Assembly: GCA_963667005.1 (NCBI GenBank)
Contig: OY762937.1
Span: 868,001-932,000, forward strand
DNA from: G963662605 sp963667005
GTDB taxonomy: Bacteria; Bacteroidota; Ignavibacteria; Ignavibacteriales; Ignavibacteriaceae
Direction: 5' to 3'
DNA: 64,000 nucleotides
Part shown: positions 1 through 8,849 of the stretch, in pieces
How the letters are laid out: each line of letters starts with the position of its first letter
Position numbering within the stretch: the first letter of the stretch is position 1
The notes under the pieces: model-generated
The model's input: only the letters and a program-made list of their open reading frames with translations
Told to the model about the DNA's origin: nothing
Database searches by the model: none
Translations under genes and position numbers: made by a program

Positions 1-1364
1 CCGATATCTTTTTTTGTATCACGAAGCTGGCCGTCCATATCAACTAAAACTGAATCAAAAACTCCAAGTGCGGCATCAATGGCGGGACTTGCTGAGCTAA
101 GATGGCGGACTCCGGTTTCATCAGCCGCCAACAGTTTTGGATCAACGACATAATTGCTGTCGGGAAGGGTAGAAAATCCAGTCGCAGCACCGTAAAAAAT
201 ATTTCCCTTCCATGTCATATTCTGCGGCATGGTTGTAGGGAAAGCTACTAAGGGAGCCTTTCCGCCGTACACAATATTATTTGCAATCACGCAATCAACC
301 GGAGTTAGTGTGCATGTTGAATCGCTCGCGACGCCTATGTTGAATGGATGTGCATTATCAACTAATGTATTGAATGCCACTATTGCCCGTTTGACTTGAA
401 AATATCCGGCATTAGGTGAGTTTGGAATGCCGTTCATCATGGCTATTGCCGTGCGGTAATTTGTACCGGCGCAACCGGTGATATAGTTATTGTAAACACG
501 ATGATCTTCGCCGATGATGCGTATGGCTCCTGCGTTGGAAACTTTATCTCCGAAGAAAAAATTATTATACACGGAATTTCGGTGAGCTTCGCGAAGTGTT
601 AACGTGCCGACACAATTCACAAATGTGTTGTGCCGGAAAACATTTCCACATGATTTACTGCTGATAATTTCAAGTTCGCCATTGCACGACTCAAAATAAT
701 TATTTTCCACAACAGAAAATGAACTTGATGTACATAAATCGGAAGTCCCGATACGTATGGTCTCTCCGCCGTTTACGGAAAGCGGCGGGCGGGGACCAAA
801 GTAATTTGAGTCAATGAGAGCATAGTTCGCAGAAGTGTCCGGGCGCCAAACAACGAGAGTTGTACCCAGATTTCTCTTGCCGGATAAAGAACAGTGGTCA
901 ACCCGGTTATATTGCCCAAAGATGGAAACATATTTGGAATCAACTGTCGAATCAGGATTGCTGTAATCTGTAATAGTTGTGTTTGTTAAACGGCTGTTGT
1001 ATGCAAACGCGGTGGTGGATGTTCTGAATTCGATAACACCATCCGAAGGAACAAAACCATTGTTAAAAGTAAAGCCATCAACAATAATATACTTACCGCT
1101 GAATTTTATTGTCGAGTTGCCGGTCAGTGTTACAGCGCCGGTCGTTTCCGCACGTAGCAAAATAGGCGCAGAAGAAGAACCATTCGCGGTAAATTTAATA
1201 ACCCAATCTGCATACTTACCGTTAAGAATGGTTACGGTGTCTCCGGGTACTACAGAGGCCATAGAAGACGTAAGGCCGGAGGGAGTACTTATCCGATATT
1301 CCTTTCCCTGCATAATTTCAGCTAAAATAAGCAGAAAAAAAATACCAAATATGAATTTTCCCAA
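1..1364 (-). CDS. PL6-family polysaccharide lyase (chondroitinase B / alginate lyase-like), C-terminus cut by window edge
   Basis: The minus strand is open from a TTG at 1364 to the window edge (454 complete codons). The first residues form a signal peptide (Lys-3, then a Phe/Ile/Leu-rich core), so this TTG fits better than the first ATG at 1313, which would lose the signal; no ATG lies upstream before the stop. The mature part reads as a right-handed beta-helix with the PL6 opening 'pGDTVTILNGKY' and 'ILLRAE...GAVTLTG', then 'SSKSCGNVFRHNTFV' and 'GTLTLREAH'. Lys237 and Arg258 are 21 residues apart, the same spacing as the catalytic Lys250/Arg271 pair of chondroitinase B. Near the edge 'VDMDGQLRDTKKDI' is the usual end of the catalytic domain. 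The family cleaves uronic-acid polysaccharides by beta-elimination; substrate (alginate or chondroitin) cannot be told here. Probably secreted or outer-membrane. Confidence 0.85.
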   Translation of the reverse strand, partial: MGKFIFGIFFLLILAEIMQGKEYRISTPSGLTSSMASVVPGDTVTILNGKYADWVIKFTANGSSSAPILLRAETTGAVTLTGNSTIKFSGKYIIVDGFTFNNGFVPSDGVIEFRTSTTAFAYNSRLTNTTITDYSNPDSTVDSKYVSIFGQYNRVDHCSLSGKRNLGTTLVVWRPDTSANYALIDSNYFGPRPPLSVNGGETIRIGTSDLCTSSSFSVVENNYFESCNGELEIISSKSCGNVFRHNTFVNCVGTLTLREAHRNSVYNNFFFGDKVSNAGAIRIIGEDHRVYNNYITGCAGTNYRTAIAMMNGIPNSPNAGYFQVKRAIVAFNTLVDNAHPFNIGVASDSTCTLTPVDCVIANNIVYGGKAPLVAFPTTMPQNMTWKGNIFYGAATGFSTLPDSNYVVDPKLLAADETGVRHLSSASPAIDAALGVFDSVLVDMDGQLRDTKKDI

Positions 1365-1484
1365 TGTAGTTGTTCTCTGAATTATAAAGAAATCGTACCT
1401 AAAAATACAAATTAGACCCTAGGTATTATAAAAATAATTAAATACATTTACTCATTCAACTGTTTATTTTACAGGAATGCTGTT

Positions 1485-3086
1485 ATGCTGTTTACAAGGC
1501 GATCGTTTATTAAGGCTTCAACAACGGGGTTGACGCTTGCATTGGGTTCAAAACCTATCTTTGGAAATATTCTCAAGAAAACAACAAATTATTATGGCGT
1601 TCATCCGTTTGTTGACGCACACCCTGATGCGGTGTTTATTATGAAGACAAGCGTAGATGTAAAGACAAATGCAGATGCAAAACTGCAAGTCGGATTGGAT
1701 TTTGGCCGCTCGGTATTTGTCGCACTGGACGAAGCATCCGGTGGTATTCCAATTACCAACACGGTTGCTCTTAAGCCAAACATTACCTGCCGTTATCCCG
1801 ATAGTACGGGTTATACTACTTTTGGAACGATGGGCATTGTAACAGACCCATATTTTGTAGAAGGAATTATTCAAAGCATAAAAGAACTTGGAGTACAAAG
1901 TAATAAATTTTTTATTCGAGAGACCAATTGTCCGACTCATTTTGAAGAAGACGGATACACCGGAATGGCGGCACGCACCGGTACCGATATTAGGGATTTG
2001 AGTGCGACTGTTGACAACCTTAATCCATCAGATGTTCAGTGGATAACGGTTAATGGAACATGGTTCAAGCGCATTCCGTTTTTAGCTCCGGTTAATTCAC
2101 CCAAAACATTCCTTTTAAACATTGCAAAATTTAAAACACACACAATGGGAATGACATTATGTGCTAAAAACCTACAAGGCACTATTGCTCATAATTACCA
2201 GGAGCATTGTGCTTATTATAGTGAGAGTATGAGCATTCCATCCGATGATGTACAAAGTGATGCTAAGGCTATTATTCTTGCCAATTACAACCGTAGGCTT
2301 GCAGAAGGCATTCCGCGATGGGACAAACCCGGTGACAGCGGAGGGTTATGGATGGAAACATGGGCAACCAGATGTCTTGACAACAATTCCGTTACCAAAC
2401 CGAACCTGCATATTATCGAGGGAATCTATGGAAGAGATGGTAATTTTATCGTTGGACCGAGTACGGATGGGTTAGCTACCGATTACATGACCAATATTAT
2501 TATTTTTGGCAAAAATCCATTTCATGTTGATACTATCGGACACTGGCTTGGCGGTCACGAACCGGGGAACTTTGGTTTGTTTCATATGGCGCTGGAACGG
2601 GGATTATCAAATATTCTTAATCCGGCAAAAATTCCGCTTTATGAATGGAAGTCAGATGGCACGGCGAGCTTAGCGACACTTGATAGCTTTACCAGAACTC
2701 CGTTGAAAACGAAATATTTACAGAGAGATTATAACGGACAAAATGAGGATCTGTGGCATCTTGTTAATGAGCCTTATGATTATCCTTTGGAAGTTATAAA
2801 CGACAACATTTCGAAGCGTCCAAAGAGTTTTGTTTTGCATCAAAATTTTCCGAATCCATTCAATCCGGCAACGGCAATACAGTTTTCCATTCCGGGCGGT
2901 GATAATGTTAGAATTGAAATCTGCGACATTACCGGAAGTGTTATCGCTGTTCTCGCAAACGGATATTTTGAGAAAGGAGAACACATGGTTTCCTGGAAAG
3001 GAGGAGGAAACTCTTCCGGAGTGTATTTCTACCGCATGATGTATCGCGGTAGTGTTCAAACAAAAAAAATGATAGTACTGAAATAA
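1485..3086 (+). CDS. DUF362-domain protein with Tat signal and T9SS C-terminal sorting domain
   Basis: The N-terminus has a twin-arginine motif (TRRSFIK, residues 4-10) followed by a hydrophobic stretch, so Tat export is likely. The body matches DUF362: 'VALKPNITC', 'KFKTHTMGMTLCAKNLQG' and 'HWLGGHEPGNFGLFHMALERG'. DUF362 proteins are of unknown function and some carry or bind iron-sulfur centres; no CxxCxxC cluster is visible here. The last 85 or so residues begin 'LHQNFPNPFNPATAIQFSIP' and end 'KKMIVLK', the T9SS type-A sorting domain that directs proteins across the outer membrane. Tat plus T9SS signals in one protein is unusual because most T9SS cargo crosses the inner membrane by Sec. 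It stands alone, divergent from the PL6 gene and followed by a terminator. Confidence 0.82.
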   Translation: MLFTRRSFIKASTTGLTLALGSKPIFGNILKKTTNYYGVHPFVDAHPDAVFIMKTSVDVKTNADAKLQVGLDFGRSVFVALDEASGGIPITNTVALKPNITCRYPDSTGYTTFGTMGIVTDPYFVEGIIQSIKELGVQSNKFFIRETNCPTHFEEDGYTGMAARTGTDIRDLSATVDNLNPSDVQWITVNGTWFKRIPFLAPVNSPKTFLLNIAKFKTHTMGMTLCAKNLQGTIAHNYQEHCAYYSESMSIPSDDVQSDAKAIILANYNRRLAEGIPRWDKPGDSGGLWMETWATRCLDNNSVTKPNLHIIEGIYGRDGNFIVGPSTDGLATDYMTNIIIFGKNPFHVDTIGHWLGGHEPGNFGLFHMALERGLSNILNPAKIPLYEWKSDGTASLATLDSFTRTPLKTKYLQRDYNGQNEDLWHLVNEPYDYPLEVINDNISKRPKSFVLHQNFPNPFNPATAIQFSIPGGDNVRIEICDITGSVIAVLANGYFEKGEHMVSWKGGGNSSGVYFYRMMYRGSVQTKKMIVLK

Positions 3087-3090
3087 TAAA

Positions 3091-3120
3091 AAAGACAACC
3101 GGAGAGGTTGTCTTTTTTTT
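3091..3120. terminator. bidirectional rho-independent terminator
   Basis: A perfect 10-bp stem (3091-3100 with 3106-3115, loop GGAGA) is followed by eight T on the plus strand and, read from the other side, by a T-rich run. It lies between the convergent DUF362 and uracil-permease genes and can serve both. Confidence 0.85.
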
Positions 3121-3125
3121 ATGCT

Positions 3126-4382
3126 TTATTCATTCATCCAGCCGAGCATTTCAAATACTTTGAAAGACAGACTGATAATTATAGATAATACAGTTGCAAG
3201 CGCCATTCCGGCAAGTTCAACTGAGCCAAGTTTCACATGCGCTCCGCTTATTCCGATGGTAAGTACAAATGCAGTTAAAATGAGATTCTTCGGTTTGCTG
3301 TAATCAAGTTTTGCTTCTACGAGCATGCGGATACCGGATGCCGCTATTACTCCGAATAACATGAGAGATACCCCGCCCATGACTGCTGTCGGAATAGTTT
3401 GAATCGCTGCGCTGAGTTTTCCGATAAACGATATTGCGACCGAAATTACCGCTGCTCCACCGATAACCCAGACGCTATAGACTTTTGTCAGCGCAAGCAC
3501 ACCGATATTTTCGCCGTATGTTGTTGTTGGTACTGAGCCGACTAAACCGGAAAGAGTTGTTGATATGCCATCACCCATCAGTGAGCGGTGCAGACCCGGA
3601 TCTTTTGTTAATTCTTTCTCTACGATATTACCGGTCACGATAAGATGCCCGATATGTTCGGCAATAACAACGAGAGATGCGGGGATGATGATAATGATAG
3701 CCGATATATTAAATACCGGGGCATAGAATGTCGGAAGCTTAAACCACGAAGCCTGATTGATTGCTGAAAAATCAACAATACCGAGATACACGGAAAGAAT
3801 ATATCCCGTAACAATACCGGTAAGTACCGGAATAATGCGCATGAAACCTTTGAAGAGCACTGAGCCGAGAATAACAATAGTAAGCGTTGAAATAGAAACA
3901 GTTACTGTCCTTGCATCAAGCGTCTGATTGTTTTGCACAACAAGTCCCGCCATACGTGCCGCAACAGGTGCCAGTTCGAGTCCGATTATCGCCACGATAG
4001 CGCCCATAGCCGCCGGAGGAAATACCACGTGCACCCACTCTGATCCGAGAAACTTGAATATCAATGCAACGGAAATAAAAATAAGTCCGGATATGATGAA
4101 TCCGCCTAATGCCGTGTTGTAACCGTATCCTGCGATAACCAAAGTAACAGGAGAAATGAATGCAAAGCTAGAGCCGAGAAAGGCAGGGATTTTTCCCTTT
4201 GTAATCAATATATATATCAGTGTGCCGATTCCGTTCATTAACAAAACGGTTGACGGGTCTATTTTAAAAAGTACAGGCACCAGAACGGACGCACCAAACA
4301 TGGCAAATAAATGCTGGAAGCTGAGAGGCAGGCTTTTTGCTAAAGGCGGTCTTTCATTAACCTGAATAACTCTTGTTTGCAT
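3126..4382 (-). CDS. uraA: NCS2-family uracil/xanthine permease (UraA-like)
   Basis: A 418-aa polytopic inner-membrane protein with about 12-14 hydrophobic segments. Characteristic NCS2 stretches are 'SFQHLFAMFGASVLVPVLF' at the N-terminus, 'FLGSSFAFI' (the substrate-site half-helix), 'VVIAEHIGHLIVTG' with the conserved Glu-His, 'GDGISTTLSGLVGSVPTTTYGENIGV' split around the second conserved Glu, and 'IIIIPASLVVIAE'. The family imports uracil or other nucleobases with protons. The ATG at 4382 has a TAGGA five bases upstream; an in-frame ATG at 4397 would add five residues. No pyrimidine-salvage gene is next to it. The 523 bases upstream hold palindromic repeats. Length and motifs are normal for UraA; nucleobase specificity is inferred. 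Confidence 0.88.
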   Translation of the reverse strand: MQTRVIQVNERPPLAKSLPLSFQHLFAMFGASVLVPVLFKIDPSTVLLMNGIGTLIYILITKGKIPAFLGSSFAFISPVTLVIAGYGYNTALGGFIISGLIFISVALIFKFLGSEWVHVVFPPAAMGAIVAIIGLELAPVAARMAGLVVQNNQTLDARTVTVSISTLTIVILGSVLFKGFMRIIPVLTGIVTGYILSVYLGIVDFSAINQASWFKLPTFYAPVFNISAIIIIIPASLVVIAEHIGHLIVTGNIVEKELTKDPGLHRSLMGDGISTTLSGLVGSVPTTTYGENIGVLALTKVYSVWVIGGAAVISVAISFIGKLSAAIQTIPTAVMGGVSLMLFGVIAASGIRMLVEAKLDYSKPKNLILTAFVLTIGISGAHVKLGSVELAGMALATVLSIIISLSFKVFEMLGWMNE

Positions 4383-4473
4383 GTAAGTCCTAACCATTGT
4401 ATTTAAATCATCATGTAGTTACAATAGCAAAAGCACGCTGTAAAATTACTGGTCAAATTTACAGGTGTTTGGT

Positions 4474-4560
4474 GAACTCACCCCAGCCCCTCTCTTGGCA
4501 AGAGAGGGGAAAGCCCCGGAAAGTGAGTTTGTATTAAACTTCGCTGGCAGGGGTGAGTTC
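4474..4560. repeat. intergenic palindromic repeat, 'GAACTCACC' type (copy a)
   Basis: An 87-bp unit bounded by perfect 11-bp inverted arms GAACTCACCCC (4474-4484) and GGGGTGAGTTC (4550-4560), with an inner perfect 10-bp hairpin (4487-4509, CCCCTCTCTT / AAGAGAGGGG). Related units occur at 4761, 19894 and 20397. It occupies part of the 540-base gap 4383-4921, in which no gene is apparent. Confidence 0.8.
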
Positions 4561-4760
4561 TCTGTACGATTTACAATTAGATTGACTATGTAAGTACGTT
4601 GAGTAAAAGGCAAATCTCACTTTCGCTCATGCTAATCTATGAATTTTGTTTCAGCAGGACAAGAGGGAAGAGGCATATTTTTTAATCAGTCTGGAATTTT
4701 GGGAAGACAGGATACTTTAATAATATATGATTATATCAAATAGCGATACCTCTATTAAAT

Positions 4761-4835
4761 GAACTCATATCCCCCTGCCCTTCCCGATTACATCGGGACA
4801 AGCTCTTTTCTCTTCATAAGAGAAAAGGGGAAAAG
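4761..4835. repeat. intergenic palindromic repeat, 'GAACTCA' type (copy b)
   Basis: Starts GAACTCA then a C-rich run, contains the palindrome TCCCGAT-TAC-ATCGGGA (4782-4798) and a perfect 10-bp hairpin CTTTTCTCTT / AAGAGAAAAG (4805-4827). The right outer arm seen in copy a is not recognisable. The TCCCGAT...ATCGGGA palindrome resembles the one inserted in a tRNA-like sequence at 47793. Confidence 0.7.
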
Positions 4836-4921
4836 CATACTGTATCACTATTTATTTAATTCTTTCCCCAAATTTTACCATTTTAAAACATTATTATCAG
4901 ATTACTTGCAATTACCGGAAC

Positions 4922-6883
4922 ATGAAGAAAAACGAAAAGAAAACCATAGAGCCCCAGAAAAGAAATCTTATTCTATATATAACGATATTGTTTGTCGTTG
5001 CAGGGGCTTTGTACTATAATACATATACGTTTGATTATTCCTCATTTGGCGATACTGCGCTAATTAAAGATAATTGGGAATCAATAAGTGCAGCCGGAAA
5101 TATTCCTAGAGCATTTGTTACAGATACACACCTCTCACATACTCATTCGTTTTACCGTCCTGTTCAAACCGTTTCGTTTATTGTTGCTTCGCAATTCACA
5201 GACGGAAATCCCTGGGTATATCATGCCGTGAGTTCAGCACTATTTGTTATTTCAGTACTGCTTTTATTCTTTTTGCTGAAAAGTTTGACGGGCAGCCAAA
5301 CATCCGCATTTCTATTAACTCTATTGTATGCTGTTCATCCGCTGTTTACTTCAGCTGTCTGCTGGATTCCGGCACAGGGTTTTCTGTTTATGCTGGTTTT
5401 CGGATTTGCAGCATTTCTCGGATTGATAAAGTATTTGCAAAACGGGAAAGCGGGATATATTATTCTGAATGGACTAGGACTTCTCGCTGCTTTGTTCTCG
5501 CATGAAATTGCATTGGTATTTCCAGTGGTGTTTATTCTATATATAAGATTGTATAATTCCGGGAACCCGAAAAAATCAATGTACGTACTTTGGGCTTCAG
5601 AGTATCTGGTTTATTTCATTTTACGAGTCATTGCTGTTTCACCCGCAAAAAGTTTTGAACATATCGGTATTCTGCAATTTATCTATAATCTTCCAGCAAT
5701 TCCGGTGCTGATTGGCAAAATTATTCTTCCGATAAATCTCAGCACCATGCCGCTCTTCGATCCGCAGTCAATTGCGATCGGAATGATTACAATAGCCGCA
5801 GTCGCAACCGTGCTGATTCGTACAAAAACGTATAAGGAAACATCCTTTATTTTCGGCGGTTTGTGGTTTTGCATTTTCCTTGTCGCGGGAATGTTCTATA
5901 GACTTCCTATGGCAGAGCACGGCCTTGAGTATCAGGAATATCAGGCGGTGCTCCCGCTTGTTGGACTGCTCATAGCAATGCAGTCTGTTATAAGGGCACT
6001 CAGGCAAAAATATCAATTTAGAAAAATGTTGTTGTACTATGTGCCGGCGCTGATCTTATTCGTTGCTATCGGGATAAAACACTCGGTTGATTATTATGAG
6101 CCGCTTATGTTTCATTCATCTGCCGTGCAGTCTTCAGATAAAAATATTGTGGCGCTGGTCCACCGCGGAGATTATCTTAGTAAAAAAATTGATAAAGCCG
6201 GAGCAATTGCAGACTATGAAAAAGCAAACTTTCTGTGTCCTCAATACAGTGAAGCAATTGCCGGCAAAGCAAGAATATTAAGTGAATTCGGTAAAAACGC
6301 GCTTGCAGAAAAGGCATTCGCAGAAGCATTGCACGCGGATACCACTTATCAACAGTTCGATGGACGAAATGAAAAGTTGTACTATGAACTTGCTGTTGAA
6401 AAAATTATGTCCGCGAAATATGATGATGGTATGGCATGCCTAAAAAAAGGCGCACTGCGGGATACGCTTAATGCTGAAATTTATGATGCCATGGGGTACG
6501 TATATTCGCTGAAGGGTAATAATGATGCTGTCATTGAGGTTTGTACAAAATCACTCGCGATAAATCCTAACTCACCAACAACCTTTTACGACCGGGCCCG
6601 CGCCAAATATTATAAGAAAGATATTGCCGGGGCTTTGCAGGATATTGGAAACGCACTGATGATAAATAGCAGGTATGGGGATGCGTTTTTATTGCGTGGA
6701 CTGATAAACAGCAATACCGGGAAGAGTGCTGACGCTATTAATGATTTTACCGCCTCCATTCAATATAAAGCCAACAATCCGGAAGCATATTTTTACCGCG
6801 GGAATGAATACGCGAAGACGAACAGAATGCCGCTAGCGCAGCAGGATTGGCAGGTCGCCCAGCAGCTGGGATTCAGGAGATAA
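4922..6883 (+). CDS. TMTC-like multi-spanning membrane protein with C-terminal TPR repeats (degenerate active-site motifs)
   Basis: A 653-aa protein: one membrane segment near residues 15-33, a loop, about ten membrane segments to roughly residue 395, then six or so TPR units to the end. The layout and the motifs 'FYRPVQTVSF' (77-86) and 'VHPLFTSAVCWIP' match the TMTC / GT-C O-mannosyltransferase-like group and its paralogue at 6886-8583. However the acidic first-loop motif is FGD (42-44) where the paralogue has FFDDD, and the conserved GR-D motif after 'WIP' is AQGF (151-154). Catalysis may therefore be lost or changed. TPRs face protein partners. It ends two bases from the convergent paralogue. 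Function unproven; glycan transfer or a structural role are both possible. Confidence 0.7.
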   Translation: MKKNEKKTIEPQKRNLILYITILFVVAGALYYNTYTFDYSSFGDTALIKDNWESISAAGNIPRAFVTDTHLSHTHSFYRPVQTVSFIVASQFTDGNPWVYHAVSSALFVISVLLLFFLLKSLTGSQTSAFLLTLLYAVHPLFTSAVCWIPAQGFLFMLVFGFAAFLGLIKYLQNGKAGYIILNGLGLLAALFSHEIALVFPVVFILYIRLYNSGNPKKSMYVLWASEYLVYFILRVIAVSPAKSFEHIGILQFIYNLPAIPVLIGKIILPINLSTMPLFDPQSIAIGMITIAAVATVLIRTKTYKETSFIFGGLWFCIFLVAGMFYRLPMAEHGLEYQEYQAVLPLVGLLIAMQSVIRALRQKYQFRKMLLYYVPALILFVAIGIKHSVDYYEPLMFHSSAVQSSDKNIVALVHRGDYLSKKIDKAGAIADYEKANFLCPQYSEAIAGKARILSEFGKNALAEKAFAEALHADTTYQQFDGRNEKLYYELAVEKIMSAKYDDGMACLKKGALRDTLNAEIYDAMGYVYSLKGNNDAVIEVCTKSLAINPNSPTTFYDRARAKYYKKDIAGALQDIGNALMINSRYGDAFLLRGLINSNTGKSADAINDFTASIQYKANNPEAYFYRGNEYAKTNRMPLAQQDWQVAQQLGFRR

Positions 6884-6885
6884 TA

Positions 6886-8583
6886 CTACTCCTGCATGAT
6901 GATATGAAAGAGAAGCTGCTTATCGAATGCGGCATTAATTGCTTCTAATTTTCTGGCGTATACAAGAGCCTCATTAAACCGCTTTTGCCGGTAGTATAAT
7001 TCCATAAGCTTGTTCATCGGATCAGGGAAATTCTTTTCTACCTGCAACGCTTTCAAGTATAACTGCTCCGCGCGTTGGGCGTTTCCTTTTTGATAATTCA
7101 AGAATCCCAAGTTCGAAAAACCGACTGCTCGTGTTGAATCGAATTTTATTGCTGCATTGAATTCTTTTTCTGCTTCATCAAGCTTATTATGTACTGCGTA
7201 CATATAACCTAAATGATTACGGTAGTTAGAAACATACGGAGCCAGTTCAATAGACGTCTTAAATGATGAAACGGCTTTATCATAATTGCCGAAAGCATTG
7301 TATGCCATACCTAATCCCGTGTACACATCCGGGCAGTCGCCGGAAAGCTCTTTGGCAGCATTCCAAAAAATCATGCGTTCGGCGAAGTACTCCGAAAACA
7401 CATATGTTCTAAATCCAAAAAGTACAATTACAACGACAAGTGTTCCGTTAATCAACTTGTACAGTTTTTCTTTGTTTACTGTTACAGCAAATTCAGCGAC
7501 AAAAAACAAAATGCCGACCATGGGAAGGTATGCCCGGTGTTCGAGATACCTGAACCGGTGATCATATCCATAGATGAGCATAAAAAGGCTCGGAACAAGA
7601 AACAGGAATATCCATACCAGATAAAGATATGCGCGGCGGCTGATACTGCGTCTGTTGAGAAATATAAATAGAGCGGTTAAAAACAAAACAGCAGCGCCGA
7701 TTACCGTTGTTGATCTGCCAAGTATAGCATATGGAGACTGGTGCAGAGGTAAAATTATTTTACCGATGAACTCCATGAGTACGGGTATGTTTACAATGAA
7801 TGCGCGGAATGAATATTCTTCATCAATGGGAACACCCATCAGTGCGATTTTACGAATGGCAAACCAGACAAGCGCGATAACAAACCAGTTTATTGCCAAA
7901 TAGCGGAATTCTTTTTTACGCGACCAGTCTTTTTCCTGTAAAAACACATAGAGGACACAGAAAGCAGGAAAGACGAGAGCGGTTTCTTTTGTAAAAAGCG
8001 CAAGAAGGAAAAACAATTCGTGAAGTACCAGATGCGAGAACTGTTTTGTGTTGATATATTTGATGAAAAACAAAAATGAAAGCAATATGAAAATGGTAAC
8101 GAGTGGATCATTACGTCCCGGAATCCATGCTACAGCCTGCGAAAGCAGCGGATGAAGAAGAAACGCCGCACTTAGCAAAAACGACAACTTGCGCGGGTAC
8201 TGTAAAAATAATAGAATATAAAAAATGAGACATACCGCGGCAAAATGGTAAATGAGGTTTGATAAGTGATACATCCACGGAGCGAGTTGTGATATCTGCG
8301 CATCGAAAAGGAAAGATACAATCAGCATGGGCCGGTAGTAAGTGAATGTTGCTGATGTAAAAATCTTCCAAAGCTGGCTGAATCCGGAGATAAGATTGTA
8401 GTTGTTAATTAGGATGGTATCGTCATCAAAAAAAACGAATCCGAAAAACAGGCTTTTACCGTATACAAGTAATCCAAGAATGCACAGCAGGAGGTATGGC
8501 CTCCAGGAGGTAAGGAGAAGTTCAATCCACTCTTCTTTTGTTCTGCGTGTTTTTGTAATTGCCGGTTGTGTCTTTTTTGCCAT
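6886..8583 (-). CDS. TMTC-like GT-C family membrane glycosyltransferase with TPR repeats
   Basis: Read from the ATG at 8583 (565 aa, 'MAKKTQP'); an in-frame ATG at 8676 would add 31 residues translated from repeat-like intergenic DNA and is unlikely. About eleven membrane segments are followed by four TPR units (about residues 440-560). Seen motifs: FFDDD (51-55) in the first large loop, 'YYRPMLIVSF' (82-91), and 'LHPLLSQAVAWIPGRNDPL', close to the HP...EAVA...GRAD signature of eukaryotic TMTC O-mannosyltransferases. Members use lipid-linked sugars to glycosylate proteins at the outer face of the inner membrane; the acidic pair is the expected metal/catalytic site. Sugar and target are unknown. 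Tail-to-tail with the more divergent paralogue at 4922-6883. Confidence 0.72.
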   Translation of the reverse strand: MAKKTQPAITKTRRTKEEWIELLLTSWRPYLLLCILGLLVYGKSLFFGFVFFDDDTILINNYNLISGFSQLWKIFTSATFTYYRPMLIVSFLFDAQISQLAPWMYHLSNLIYHFAAVCLIFYILLFLQYPRKLSFLLSAAFLLHPLLSQAVAWIPGRNDPLVTIFILLSFLFFIKYINTKQFSHLVLHELFFLLALFTKETALVFPAFCVLYVFLQEKDWSRKKEFRYLAINWFVIALVWFAIRKIALMGVPIDEEYSFRAFIVNIPVLMEFIGKIILPLHQSPYAILGRSTTVIGAAVLFLTALFIFLNRRSISRRAYLYLVWIFLFLVPSLFMLIYGYDHRFRYLEHRAYLPMVGILFFVAEFAVTVNKEKLYKLINGTLVVVIVLFGFRTYVFSEYFAERMIFWNAAKELSGDCPDVYTGLGMAYNAFGNYDKAVSSFKTSIELAPYVSNYRNHLGYMYAVHNKLDEAEKEFNAAIKFDSTRAVGFSNLGFLNYQKGNAQRAEQLYLKALQVEKNFPDPMNKLMELYYRQKRFNEALVYARKLEAINAAFDKQLLFHIIMQE

Positions 8584-8664
8584 ACTATATATAGGTAGAA
8601 TCAGAAATTTTTGTGTTCTAACATAGCAATTTAACCGCAAAGCGCATAAGGCAAATTGTAGATT

Positions 8665-8695
8665 GACTCTCTCCACGGGATCCCGTGGAAGAGTC
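8665..8695. repeat. near-perfect palindrome upstream of the TMTC-like gene
   Basis: CCACGGGATCCCGTGG (8673-8688) is a perfect 16-bp palindrome, extended on both sides by GACTCT / AGAGTC arms with one slipped base. It lies 80-110 bases upstream of the start at 8583, in a gap (8584-8849) that also holds 'ttaaccgcaaagcgca' and its inverted relative near 8812-8846. It could be an operator or just a REP-like repeat. Confidence 0.5.
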
Positions 8696-8773
8696 GATCA
8701 AACATTGAATTGTGATAGACTTATGTAGAAGCAAAAAATTTTAAGTAATATATGTGGCGATTAGGTCTTGTAA

Positions 8774-8801
8774 TAAAAAGGGCGACTCAGCGAGTCGCCC
8801 T
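8774..8801 (-). terminator. rho-independent terminator of the TonB receptor gene
   Basis: A perfect 10-bp stem AGGGCGACTC / GAGTCGCCCT (8779-8788 and 8792-8801), loop of three, followed on the minus strand by TTTTTATTA. It lies about 50 bases past the stop at 8850. Confidence 0.8.
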
Positions 8802-8849
8802 ACATATTGAAATTCTTTGCGAGCTTTGCGCTCTTCGCGGTTAATAATC

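Noticed and set aside
979..1380. open frame on the plus strand
   Set aside because: It is antisense to the PL6 lyase, which has clear motifs on the minus strand.
1548..1940. open frame antisense to the DUF362 gene
   Set aside because: Shadow of a well-supported gene, no motif or ribosome site.
4759..5019. open frame that begins in palindromic repeat b
   Set aside because: Encoded partly by repeat DNA and overlaps the TMTC-like gene start in another frame.
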